Below are positions 1-6,611 of a stretch of 8,484 nucleotides of DNA, one piece after another. The notes beneath the pieces were generated by a model. It was given only the letters and a program-made list of their open reading frames with translations, was not told the origin of the DNA and did no database searches. A program made the position numbers and the translations under genes. How positions within the stretch are numbered: position 1 is the first letter of the stretch; every line of letters begins with the position of its first letter. Source of the stretch: an uncultured Collinsella sp. (GTDB taxonomy: Bacteria > Actinomycetota > Coriobacteriia > Coriobacteriales > Coriobacteriaceae); contig CAUCXP010000051.1 of assembly GCA_958446785.1 (NCBI GenBank), forward strand, positions 1 to 8,484, given 5' to 3'.

Positions 1-45
1 ATCTCGGTAATACATTTGATGCAATTACAAATGCGCAGAATAACG
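1..45. other. AT-rich junction at the 3' end of queA
   Basis: I count 14 G/C in the first 43 bases (about 33%), against roughly 65-78% in sampled queA lines. The switch falls where the encoded QueA protein departs from its family, after residues EERY. No other gene can be read here. It may be the edge of an inserted or rearranged segment that continues to the left of the window; the sequence shown is too short to say which kind. Confidence 0.4.
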
Positions 46-1212
46 TTCTTCGATGGCGGCGGCGTAGGCATCCATGATCTGGTCGCGGGTGGCCAGCGCG
101 CTCACGAGCATCATGAGCGTAGAGCGCGGCACGTGGAAGTTCGTGATCAGCGCGTCGACCACGTGATAGGTCGAGCCAGGCATGAGGTAGAGCTGCGTCG
201 TCGCGTTCTCGCGCACCACGATGTCGCCGCGGCCGAGCGTGTCGGCGCCGTCCTCGCGGCCTTCAAAATAGCGCGCTGTCACGGCCGGGTCGGACACCGG
301 CGCCTCAGCGTCAAACGCGCTCTCGAGCGAGCGTACTGCGGTGGTACCAACGGCGATCACGCGGTGCCCCTCGGCCTTAGCCTTATGCACGGCGTCGACC
401 ACCTCCTGCGACACGTGGTAGCGCTCGGTGTGCATGACGTGCTGCGTGGGGTCGTCCTCCTCCACCAGACGGAAGGTATCGATACCGACCTCGAGCTCGA
501 CGGCGGCAAACTTCGCACCCTTGATCTCGATAGCCGCCATGAGCTCGGGCGTAAAGTGCAGACCCGCCGTGGGAGCGGCAGCCGAGTGCTCCTCCTTCAT
601 GGCATAGACGGTCTGGTACTTCTCGGGATCGCCTTCGTAATCGGTAATGTAGGGCGGCAGCGGCACGTGACCGGCGGCGTGAATGGCCTCGTCGAGCGTG
701 CGCGGCTCGCCGGCGGCATTGCAACCGGCCGGCTCAAAGCGCACCAGACGGCCGCCGCGGCTATCGGTGACAAAGTCGACGACCTCGGCCGTCAGCACCA
801 CGGGCGCGCCCTCGGGCGCATGGGCGCCACCGGCGCGATACTCAATCTGAGCACCGGGCTTCAGGCGCTTACCCGGCTTGACCAGGCACTCCCAAACGTG
901 GCCCAGCGGGTCAACGTCCTCGCGGCGCTTGAGTAGCAGCGTCTCGACCACGCCGCCCGAGCCTGCCTTGCGACCGATCAGGCGGGCCGGCATCACGCGC
1001 GTCTTGTTGATGACGAGCACATCGCCCGGCTCGATATAGTCGATGATGTCGCGGAAGATGCGGTGCTCGACGGTGCCGCCATGCTCCAGCGGCGTTCCTG
1101 CCTGGGAGCCTTTGCGATCCACCACCAGCAGGCGGCAGGAGTCACGCGGCTCGGCAGGCGCCTGGGCGATGAGCTCTTCGGGCAGGTTATAGTCAAAATC
1201 ATCGGTACGCAT
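25..1212 (-). CDS. queA: S-adenosylmethionine:tRNA ribosyltransferase-isomerase QueA, altered C-terminus
   Basis: QueA transfers and isomerises the ribosyl part of S-adenosylmethionine onto preQ1 at position 34 of tRNAs with GUN anticodons, giving epoxyqueuosine, in the cytoplasm. The 395-residue product has the family landmarks: an N-terminal FDYNLPEELIAQ-PAEPRD block, PTAGLHFTPEL, GTTAVRSLES and TNFHVPRSTLMMLVSA (about residues 357-372). It is longer than the usual roughly 340-360 residues, with extra sequence around residues 300-338. The start chosen is the ATG at 1212, which has a GAGG ribosome site 6-7 nt upstream; the in-frame GTG at 1227 would overlap that site. The end is odd: known QueA proteins finish with a YRFFS(Y/F)GDAM motif, while this one reads ERY-SAHL and stops, in AT-rich DNA. 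Identity is sure; whether the shortened end leaves it active is not known. Confidence 0.95.
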   Translation of the reverse strand: MRTDDFDYNLPEELIAQAPAEPRDSCRLLVVDRKGSQAGTPLEHGGTVEHRIFRDIIDYIEPGDVLVINKTRVMPARLIGRKAGSGGVVETLLLKRREDVDPLGHVWECLVKPGKRLKPGAQIEYRAGGAHAPEGAPVVLTAEVVDFVTDSRGGRLVRFEPAGCNAAGEPRTLDEAIHAAGHVPLPPYITDYEGDPEKYQTVYAMKEEHSAAAPTAGLHFTPELMAAIEIKGAKFAAVELEVGIDTFRLVEEDDPTQHVMHTERYHVSQEVVDAVHKAKAEGHRVIAVGTTAVRSLESAFDAEAPVSDPAVTARYFEGREDGADTLGRGDIVVRENATTQLYLMPGSTYHVVDALITNFHVPRSTLMMLVSALATRDQIMDAYAAAIEERYSAHL

Positions 1213-1230
1213 CTTTGCCTCTTTCACAAA

Positions 1231-1261
1231 GCGCGTCAGTCGAAAAAATCGACTGACGCGC
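1231..1261 (-). terminator. perfect 13-bp hairpin between arcB and queA
   Basis: Arms at 1231-1243 and 1249-1261 are exact inverted repeats (left arm GCGCGTCAGTCGA) around a five-base loop, AAAAA on the plus strand. On the minus strand the hairpin comes after arcB and is followed by only TTTG before the queA ribosome site, about 9 nt away. It could be a terminator of the arc operon with a poor T-tract, or a structure in the queA leader that affects its expression. The hairpin itself is certain; its role is not. Confidence 0.5.
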
Positions 1262-1291
1262 GCATCATTCTCCCCTGTATCCTATCAGCTT

Positions 1292-1340
1292 GTTGAGAGA
1301 AATATAGTATGGCAAACAGATTTGCGACTGATTTCTCAAC
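1292..1340 (-). terminator. composite stem-loop just downstream of arcB
   Basis: The outer arms at 1292-1303 and 1331-1340 pair as GTTGAG..AAAT with ATTTCTCAAC, with a two-base bulge. Inside lies a small hairpin, GCAAA-CAGA-TTTGC (1312-1325). It begins only a few bases after the arcB stop codon. There is no clear T-run on the minus strand, so it may protect the 3' end of the messenger or end transcription weakly together with the next hairpin. Confidence 0.35.
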
Positions 1341-1346
1341 GCCCCG

Positions 1347-2357
1347 CTACTTAAGCGTTGCGTACATCACCGCCTTAATCGTATGCATGCGATTCTCCGC
1401 TTCTTGGAAAACACGAGACTTATCGGACTCAAAAACCTCGTCCGTGACTTCCATTTCGGCAACTCCAAACTTCTCAGCAATTTCGGCACCAACAGTAGTA
1501 TTAGTATCGTGGAAGCTCGGAAGGCAGTGGAGGAAAATCGCCTCGGGCTTTGCCATAGACATCACCTCAGCGGTCACACGATACGGCGACATGAGCTTAA
1601 TGCGGCTTTCCCACAGCTCTGCGGGCTGACCCATGCCAACCCAAACATCCGTGTAAATTACATCGGCATCACGAGCGCCTTCCTCAATATCTTCTGTAAT
1701 GGTAATCGTCGATCCATGCTCGGCCGCAATACGACTACATTCTGCAAGGAGTTCAGGATCATAGGATGTAGCCCCCTCCGAATTTCCCCCGATTGGGCCG
1801 CAAGAACAGTAGTTAATGCCGAGCTTAGCGCAAATGACCATGAGCGAATCGGCGACGTTTCCGGCCGCCTTACCAAAAAATGTAAGTTTCCTGCCCTTAA
1901 TCTCTCCAAACTCTTCACGCATGGTCAGAATATCGGCAAGCACTTGAGTCGGGTGAAATTCAGTAGTCAGCCCATTCCAAACGGGAACCCCAGCTTTTGC
2001 AGCAAGCTCCTCAACCTTCGCCTGTTCAAAGCCGCGGTATTCAATTCCGTCATACATGCGGCCAAGGACGCGAGCCGTGTCCTCAATCGACTCCTTTTTG
2101 CCCATCTGGGACGAGCCCGGATCCAAATAAGTTACGCCCATACCAAGGTCAAGTGCACCAACTTCGAAGGCGCAGCGAGTACGCGTGGAAGTCTTCTCAA
2201 ATAGCAAAACAATATTCTTGCCTTCAAGGTATTTATGCGGAACACCGGCACGCTTCATGCTTTTGAAGTTAGCAGAAAGCTCAAGCAGATACTCAATCTC
2301 TTCCGTCGTGTAATCAAGCAGCTTCAGAAAACTGCGCCCAGCGATATTAACACCCAT
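1347..2357 (-). CDS. arcB: ornithine carbamoyltransferase (catabolic, ArcB type)
   Basis: In the arginine deiminase pathway this cytoplasmic enzyme converts citrulline and phosphate to ornithine and carbamoyl phosphate. The 336-residue protein has the carbamoyl-phosphate site: STRTR (57-61), R108 in EYRGF, HPTQ (135-138), HCLP (277-280) and R323 in EAENR. The long [16 protein letters not shown]-terminal stretch is typical of the E. coli/ArcB-type enzymes. Two spots differ from the usual pattern: GDARNN is GKAAGN (162-167) and the ornithine-loop SMG is GMG (241-243), although the ornithine-side D237 and N167 remain. I prefer the ATG at 2357, 9 nt after AGGAG; the ATG at 2366 directly abuts that site and would add only MAN. 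It is the last gene of arcD-arcA-arcB, about 30 nt after arcA. An anabolic ArgF role is possible, but the operon argues for catabolism. Confidence 0.92.
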   Translation of the reverse strand: MGVNIAGRSFLKLLDYTTEEIEYLLELSANFKSMKRAGVPHKYLEGKNIVLLFEKTSTRTRCAFEVGALDLGMGVTYLDPGSSQMGKKESIEDTARVLGRMYDGIEYRGFEQAKVEELAAKAGVPVWNGLTTEFHPTQVLADILTMREEFGEIKGRKLTFFGKAAGNVADSLMVICAKLGINYCSCGPIGGNSEGATSYDPELLAECSRIAAEHGSTITITEDIEEGARDADVIYTDVWVGMGQPAELWESRIKLMSPYRVTAEVMSMAKPEAIFLHCLPSFHDTNTTVGAEIAEKFGVAEMEVTDEVFESDKSRVFQEAENRMHTIKAVMYATLK

Positions 2358-2389
2358 ATTCGCCATCTCCTATCACAGTGGATTTGCAA

Positions 2390-3634
2390 CTAAATATCTT
2401 CGCGCCAGAAGGGCATGCTCATGCAGCGCGGGCCGCCACGACCGCGGGACAGTTCCTCGGAGGGAACGACCAAAAGTTCCAAACCGTTCTTGTAGAGCTC
2501 ATCATTTGTGACAACATTGCGCTCGTAAACACAGACTTTACCAGGAGCAACGGCAAGAGTGTTCGACCCGTCGTTCCACTGCTCGCGAGATGCCTCAACC
2601 ATATCGCCGGCACCGCACTCAATAAGCTGCACCTTCTCCACGCCAGTAGCCATTTCAAGAATATGTTCAAGCGTGTCATCAATCTCTTGAACAGCGACCA
2701 TTCCCTCAGAGTCACCACGAGTCAGACGATAAACACGAAGGGTCTCAAAAATACCGGGATAAACTGTGAACTTATCGAAATCCACCATGGTGCAAACGGT
2801 GTCAAGATGCATGTAAGCATAGCCGTTGGGGATTTTAATAGCGTAAACGGTATCGATCTCAGAACTCCCAGATCCCCAGAACAAATTCTTTGCAAGCTCC
2901 TCAATCGCAGCCGCCTCAGTTCGCTGGCTAATTCCAATAGCCAAGGTATGAGCGTTAATGTTAAGCACATCACCGCCCTCGATATGCCAGGGATTCTTAT
3001 GGTCGTACCAAATCGGAGTCCCTGCATAATCGGGATGGTATTTGAAAATCGCTTCATAGAAGGGCACTTCACGATCTCGCTGTTTCCAATACATATGGTG
3101 AAGCAGAACGCCTTTGCCCACGGAAGCAAGAGGATCGCGAGAGAAATATGAACTCGGAAGAGGCTTCAACACCAAATCATCGGGCTTCGCATCCTCATTA
3201 TCCATCATACTAAGCGTAGTCGAAACGCGAGGCAGCTCAAGGTCACGATAACGATACCCCCCCATAGCCTCAAGTACAAACTGATACGAATCTGAAATAG
3301 CGTCGAGCTTTTCACGAACAGCCTGCTCAAGCATAGGATTGACAATCCCGCTCTCAGCCATAAATGTATCGGTAAACTCAGCGCGAGCCGAGGGGCATGC
3401 ATCCAGCGCTTCAGCAACGAGTTTCTCCATATAGAGAACCTCAACACCTTCGCTCCTCAGCAGATCCGCAAAGGCATCATGCTCCTTTTGAGCCACATCA
3501 AGATAGAAACAGTCGTGAATCCAGACATCCTCGAACTCTTCTGCCTTTACGTTCACAAGGTCACGACCGGGGCGGTGAAGCACAACTTTCTTGAGCTTAC
3601 CAATCTCGCTGTGTACATTCAGTCCTTTAGACAT
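2390..3634 (-). CDS. arcA: arginine deiminase (canonical copy)
   Basis: ArcA hydrolyses L-arginine to L-citrulline and ammonia, the first step of arginine fermentation and a source of acid resistance. The 414-residue length is normal. The catalytic set of the guanidine-modifying family is complete: D167 in FSRD, E219 in HIEGGD, H276 and D278 in MHLDT, and nucleophile C404 in GGPRCMSMP. The substrate-binding arginines R188 (DREV) and R238 (SQRTE) and the active-site loop R399 are also present. One variation is PLPSSYFSRD where characterised enzymes have PMPN/PLPN, so the substrate-contacting Asn is a Ser. A ribosome site GGAG lies 8 nt before the ATG. It sits 28 nt after arcD and about 30 nt before arcB, clearly one operon. 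A divergent second deiminase is encoded at 5359-6609. Confidence 0.96.
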   Translation of the reverse strand: MSKGLNVHSEIGKLKKVVLHRPGRDLVNVKAEEFEDVWIHDCFYLDVAQKEHDAFADLLRSEGVEVLYMEKLVAEALDACPSARAEFTDTFMAESGIVNPMLEQAVREKLDAISDSYQFVLEAMGGYRYRDLELPRVSTTLSMMDNEDAKPDDLVLKPLPSSYFSRDPLASVGKGVLLHHMYWKQRDREVPFYEAIFKYHPDYAGTPIWYDHKNPWHIEGGDVLNINAHTLAIGISQRTEAAAIEELAKNLFWGSGSSEIDTVYAIKIPNGYAYMHLDTVCTMVDFDKFTVYPGIFETLRVYRLTRGDSEGMVAVQEIDDTLEHILEMATGVEKVQLIECGAGDMVEASREQWNDGSNTLAVAPGKVCVYERNVVTNDELYKNGLELLVVPSEELSRGRGGPRCMSMPFWREDI

Positions 3635-3662
3635 TCCTGTTACTCCATTTCAGCTATGAAAC

Positions 3663-5105
3663 CTACAGGGCAATAAGTCCCGAGATTGCTACGAATACGA
3701 TATTGATGAGCGACACGACCAAGAAGAATTTCCAAACGGTCTTCCACCACTGGCCAAGCTTGATCTTGCACACGCCCAAACCCGCTACAAGAATGGCGCT
3801 AGTAGGACAGATCAAAGACATCGTCGCGCTACCCATGGAGAGAGCCCACACGGCAGCCTCGGGATTAAGGCCCATGAGTTCGGTCAAAGGTCCAAAAATG
3901 GGAGCGGTCAGTGCTGCAAGGCCAGATGAGCTGGGAACCAGAATCGCCAGGAGGTTCTCAACCGCATAAAGAAGCGTAGTAAAGAGAACCGCCGGGATGC
4001 CGCCCAGACCAGTGGCGAGCGCATTGAGGATGGTATCGATGATCATGCCGTCAGAGGCAATGACAAGGATGCCACGCGCAAGTCCAACGACAATTGCCGA
4101 GAAAGCAAAGTCAGCGATACCCGCAACAAATTCCTGAGCGATGACGTCCTGACTAAAGCCCGCAATAACACCAGCCAACAGGCCCATGGCCAAAAAGACC
4201 GCAGAAATCTCGTTCATATACCAGCCCTGGGTCACAAGTCCCCAGATGATAAGGCACATTCCAGCGATAAATACCGCAAGCACGCCTTTTTGACGACCCG
4301 TAAATTCCGCATCAAGGGCAGATTCATCGGCAGCGAACTCGACTTTCTTGGCGATATCATCCTCAAATGTGATCGATGACTCAGGGTTCTTCTTTACCCT
4401 TCGTGCATAGAGGACAACCCAAGTAATTGCAACGGCGGTCAAAACAACCCAGGCAATCATACGCAGCCACAGCTGGGGGTTGCCCTGAATACCAAGAATA
4501 CCTTGCGCAATGAGAACATTAAACGGATTAATCGTTGAGGCGATGTAACCCGTGCGCGCTCCAACGAACACGACCATGAACGCCGTCATCGAGTCGAAGC
4601 CCATAGCCATCATAATTGGCATGAAGATCGCAAAGAACGGGAGAGTTTCTTCCGCCATGCCAAAGCTCGTTCCGCCCAATGCAAAGAGAACCATCGCAAT
4701 AGGAATAATTAGAATGTCTTTGTTCTTAAAGCGGCGAACGACACGACCCATTCCGCTCGTGATAGCGCCCGTTTTAGTAATAACCTGAAACGAACCGCCC
4801 ACAATCAAGATGAATGCAACGACCTCAATTGCCTCTTGTATACCGCGCGTTGGAGCCTGAAGAACATCGAAGACGCCTTGTCTGAGATCTACTTCATCCC
4901 CGGTTTCCTCGTCAATATATGTCTTTTCACTCTGCTCATACGTACCTGCGACAGTGACTTCACGACCGTTCACCTCCTGACGCTGATAGGACCCAGAGGG
5001 AACAATCCACGTGAGAACAGCGAAGATGACCATAAGTGCAAAGATGATCGCATATACGTGCGGGACCTTGAACTGCTTGATGCCTTTCGAACTTTCCGCT
5101 GCCAT
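3663..5105 (-). CDS. arcD: YfcC/ArcD-family arginine:ornithine antiporter
   Basis: A 480-residue membrane protein of the C4-dicarboxylate-carrier-like YfcC family (DcuC relatives), which includes the streptococcal ArcD transporters. It most likely imports arginine in exchange for ornithine. A first membrane helix (about 14-34, ending in IVPSGSY) is followed by a hydrophilic loop to about residue 85, then a long series of hydrophobic helices. Family signatures include GGTSFGMAEETLPF, the NPFNVLIAQG stretch and VPSSSGLAALTAPI. A charged cytoplasmic-looking segment at about 235-270 separates the two halves. The start has a strong AAGGAGGAG site immediately upstream. It is the first gene of the arcDAB operon, reading away from the divergent control region. 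The substrate is inferred from operon context; the family alone would allow other amino acids or dicarboxylates. Confidence 0.85.
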   Translation of the reverse strand: MAAESSKGIKQFKVPHVYAIIFALMVIFAVLTWIVPSGSYQRQEVNGREVTVAGTYEQSEKTYIDEETGDEVDLRQGVFDVLQAPTRGIQEAIEVVAFILIVGGSFQVITKTGAITSGMGRVVRRFKNKDILIIPIAMVLFALGGTSFGMAEETLPFFAIFMPIMMAMGFDSMTAFMVVFVGARTGYIASTINPFNVLIAQGILGIQGNPQLWLRMIAWVVLTAVAITWVVLYARRVKKNPESSITFEDDIAKKVEFAADESALDAEFTGRQKGVLAVFIAGMCLIIWGLVTQGWYMNEISAVFLAMGLLAGVIAGFSQDVIAQEFVAGIADFAFSAIVVGLARGILVIASDGMIIDTILNALATGLGGIPAVLFTTLLYAVENLLAILVPSSSGLAALTAPIFGPLTELMGLNPEAAVWALSMGSATMSLICPTSAILVAGLGVCKIKLGQWWKTVWKFFLVVSLINIVFVAISGLIAL

Positions 5106-5168
5106 ATCTCCTCCTTCATTCCTTTTCCCATCTATCCAGCTGGCACCATAAATGTATGAGGTTGCTCA

Positions 5169-5190
5169 GCGGTGGTCGGCCAACCATCGC
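5169..5190. promoter_or_regulatory. 22-bp dyad in the arcD leader, candidate operator
   Basis: An inverted repeat centred on GGCC, with arms reading GCGgTGGTcGG and CCaACCAtCGC; 9 of 11 positions are symmetric. It lies in the GC-richer part of the divergent region, about 65 bp before the arcD start. Its symmetry fits a dimeric regulator, for example the one encoded at 6612-7268. It lacks a loop, so an RNA hairpin is less likely. Confidence 0.35.
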
Positions 5191-5232
5191 CATCGTGTCG
5201 CTTTTCACCTATGAACGGCAGCTAAAGTGACG

Positions 5233-5255
5233 TTATTAATCAATCTGATTATTAA
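5233..5255. promoter_or_regulatory. AT-rich dyad in the divergent control region, candidate operator
   Basis: The core is TAATCA-ATC-TGATTA (5237-5251), an exact 6-bp inverted repeat. The outer TTA and TAA also match across one mismatched pair. It overlaps the -10 position of the best arcD promoter candidate, the expected place for a repressor site. A second small inverted repeat, AATTGA/TCAATT, lies at 5256-5261 and 5271-5276. A regulator cannot be assigned from sequence; ArgR and the local regulator are both possible. Confidence 0.4.
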
Positions 5256-5274
5256 AATTGATGTTATTTGTCAA
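5246..5274 (-). promoter_or_regulatory. arcD: candidate arcDAB promoter
   Basis: A perfect -35 hexamer TTGACA (minus strand, 5269-5274) is followed after 17 nt by TAATCA (5246-5251), a weak -10. This would give a leader of roughly 135 nt before the arcD ATG. The weak -10 and overlapping dyad suggest a regulated promoter. The assignment rests on consensus only. Confidence 0.35.
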
Positions 5275-5329
5275 TTACATACGTCTTTTAACTTTTCCGC
5301 AACACAACAAGGAACCTGCCTTAGCCTTA

Positions 5330-5352
5330 TATAAAAACCAGCAGGACAGGAG
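5330..5352 (+). promoter_or_regulatory. candidate -10 and ribosome site of the second arginine deiminase gene
   Basis: TATAAA (5330-5335) is a good -10 match but has no recognisable -35 about 17 nt upstream, as expected of an activator-dependent promoter. AGGAG (5348-5352) lies 6 nt before the ATG at 5359 and fixes that start. If this -10 is right, the leader is very short (under 25 nt). Confidence 0.3.
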
Positions 5353-5358
5353 ACAGAC

Positions 5359-6609
5359 ATGCAAGGCATACACGTAACAAATGAAATCGGTCATTTAAAA
5401 GCTGTACTTGTCCATCGACCAGGAGCTGAAACACAAAACTACCCTGATGCCGACTTCAGCCAAGTTTTCTCCCTGCGAAAATGGAGCGGTCGTTTTGACC
5501 TCGACAAAGCAATGTATGAGCACGATTCCATGGTTCAATTGCTTGAGAAGCATGGCGTAGAAACCATTGAAATTAGGGACCTTCTCGAAGACTCACTTGA
5601 AACTGAGCCCCAATCACTTAAATATTTTATTGATGACTACCTCCGTTGCAGCGGGGCAACAGGTAGAGAGTTCCTCGAGACAATAACCCAGTTGTTTGAG
5701 AACGCTAATAACACCCAGGAATTGGTGAATATAGTACTTAACGGCATTCGCTTTGGAGACACTGAGCTATGTTCAAACCAGTCGGAAACACTACGGGCGC
5801 TCGTGCACGAGCAATTTGATCCCGCCTCGCTCTTGGTCAATCCCCTCAACACGCTTTTTTTCACTCGTGATCCTGCTGTGGTAGTCGGAGACGGCATCAT
5901 CCTAAATCATATGTATTGGCCTGAGCGTGATCGTGAGGTCGCCTTATACCGGCAGATATTCACCCACCACAAGATCATGGGAGAAACTCCAGTATGTGAT
6001 TTGAACAGGAGTAGTTACCATATCGAAGGCGGAGACATTATTGTTATCAGTGCTAAGACAATATTAGTTGGAATCTCTGACCGAACTGAACCCGCCGCCG
6101 TCGAGTCACTTGCCAAAGAGCTCCTGACCTCAAATAAATTCCAGACCACCGAGCTAATTGCGATTCGAGTCCCCTCTGACGGGCTGCGTATCCACCTCGA
6201 TACGTTCATAAGTAGAATTGATCACGACGCGTTCCTCATCGATCGTGAGATATGCAATGCCGTTGATGCATACAGCATTCAACTAAAACGATCCGGAAGG
6301 GGCCTTACGATCACTCCTATCGATCGCACGATTCCGGAAATACTCTCTGCAGCCTGTTGCGAACCAATAAAAGTAATTGACTGCGGAGGCGGGAATCAAA
6401 CCGCCTACGAAAGAGAACGCCGGAACAACGCAACGTCTATCCTTGCGCTCTCGCCAGGAAAACTATGCGTATATGAAGAAAACGTTTGGACCAACGAAGC
6501 GCTTGAGAAAGCAGGAATGGAATTATTCCCGCTATCCATTGACGAGCTCACCAAAGGCTATGGTGGCACAAACTGTCTATGCCTCCCTCTGTGGCGAGAG
6601 GATCTATAG
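5359..6609 (+). CDS. second, divergent arginine deiminase paralogue
   Basis: A 416-residue member of the arginine deiminase family, clearly related to ArcA but with many differences. The catalytic residues remain: D171 (FFTRD), E223 and D226 (HIEGGD), H279 and D281 (IHLDT), C406 (GGTNCLCLP), and the arginines R192 (DREV) and R242 (SDRTE). Differences are concentrated around the substrate pocket. The loop RGRGGPRC of ArcA is KGYGGTNC, so the active-site loop arginine is Tyr401. PLPSSYF becomes PLNTLFF, and the AQKEHDAF block becomes AMYEHDSMV with extra residues before it. It is probably a working hydrolase of arginine or a related guanidino/ureido compound; activity and substrate are inferred. 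It starts after AGGAG with 6-nt spacing, is transcribed away from arcDAB, and is followed 2 nt later by the regulator gene, so the two are probably translationally coupled. It has no carbamoyltransferase partner of its own on this strand. Confidence 0.85.
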   Translation: MQGIHVTNEIGHLKAVLVHRPGAETQNYPDADFSQVFSLRKWSGRFDLDKAMYEHDSMVQLLEKHGVETIEIRDLLEDSLETEPQSLKYFIDDYLRCSGATGREFLETITQLFENANNTQELVNIVLNGIRFGDTELCSNQSETLRALVHEQFDPASLLVNPLNTLFFTRDPAVVVGDGIILNHMYWPERDREVALYRQIFTHHKIMGETPVCDLNRSSYHIEGGDIIVISAKTILVGISDRTEPAAVESLAKELLTSNKFQTTELIAIRVPSDGLRIHLDTFISRIDHDAFLIDREICNAVDAYSIQLKRSGRGLTITPIDRTIPEILSAACCEPIKVIDCGGGNQTAYERERRNNATSILALSPGKLCVYEENVWTNEALEKAGMELFPLSIDELTKGYGGTNCLCLPLWREDL

Positions 6610-6611
6610 CC

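Noticed and set aside
16..936. A 306-codon open frame on the plus strand opposite queA
   Set aside because: It is a shadow of the GC-rich queA gene, rich in Arg, His and Gly, with no recognisable domain; the opposite frame is an unmistakable QueA.
2378..3151. A 257-codon open frame on the plus strand opposite arcA
   Set aside because: It lies wholly inside the catalytic part of arcA on the other strand and shows no family motif or ribosome site.
5106..5358. A riboswitch or T-box leader before arcD
   Set aside because: I looked for a T-box sequence, a specifier stem and a terminator/antiterminator pair and saw none; only dyads and promoter-like elements can be supported.
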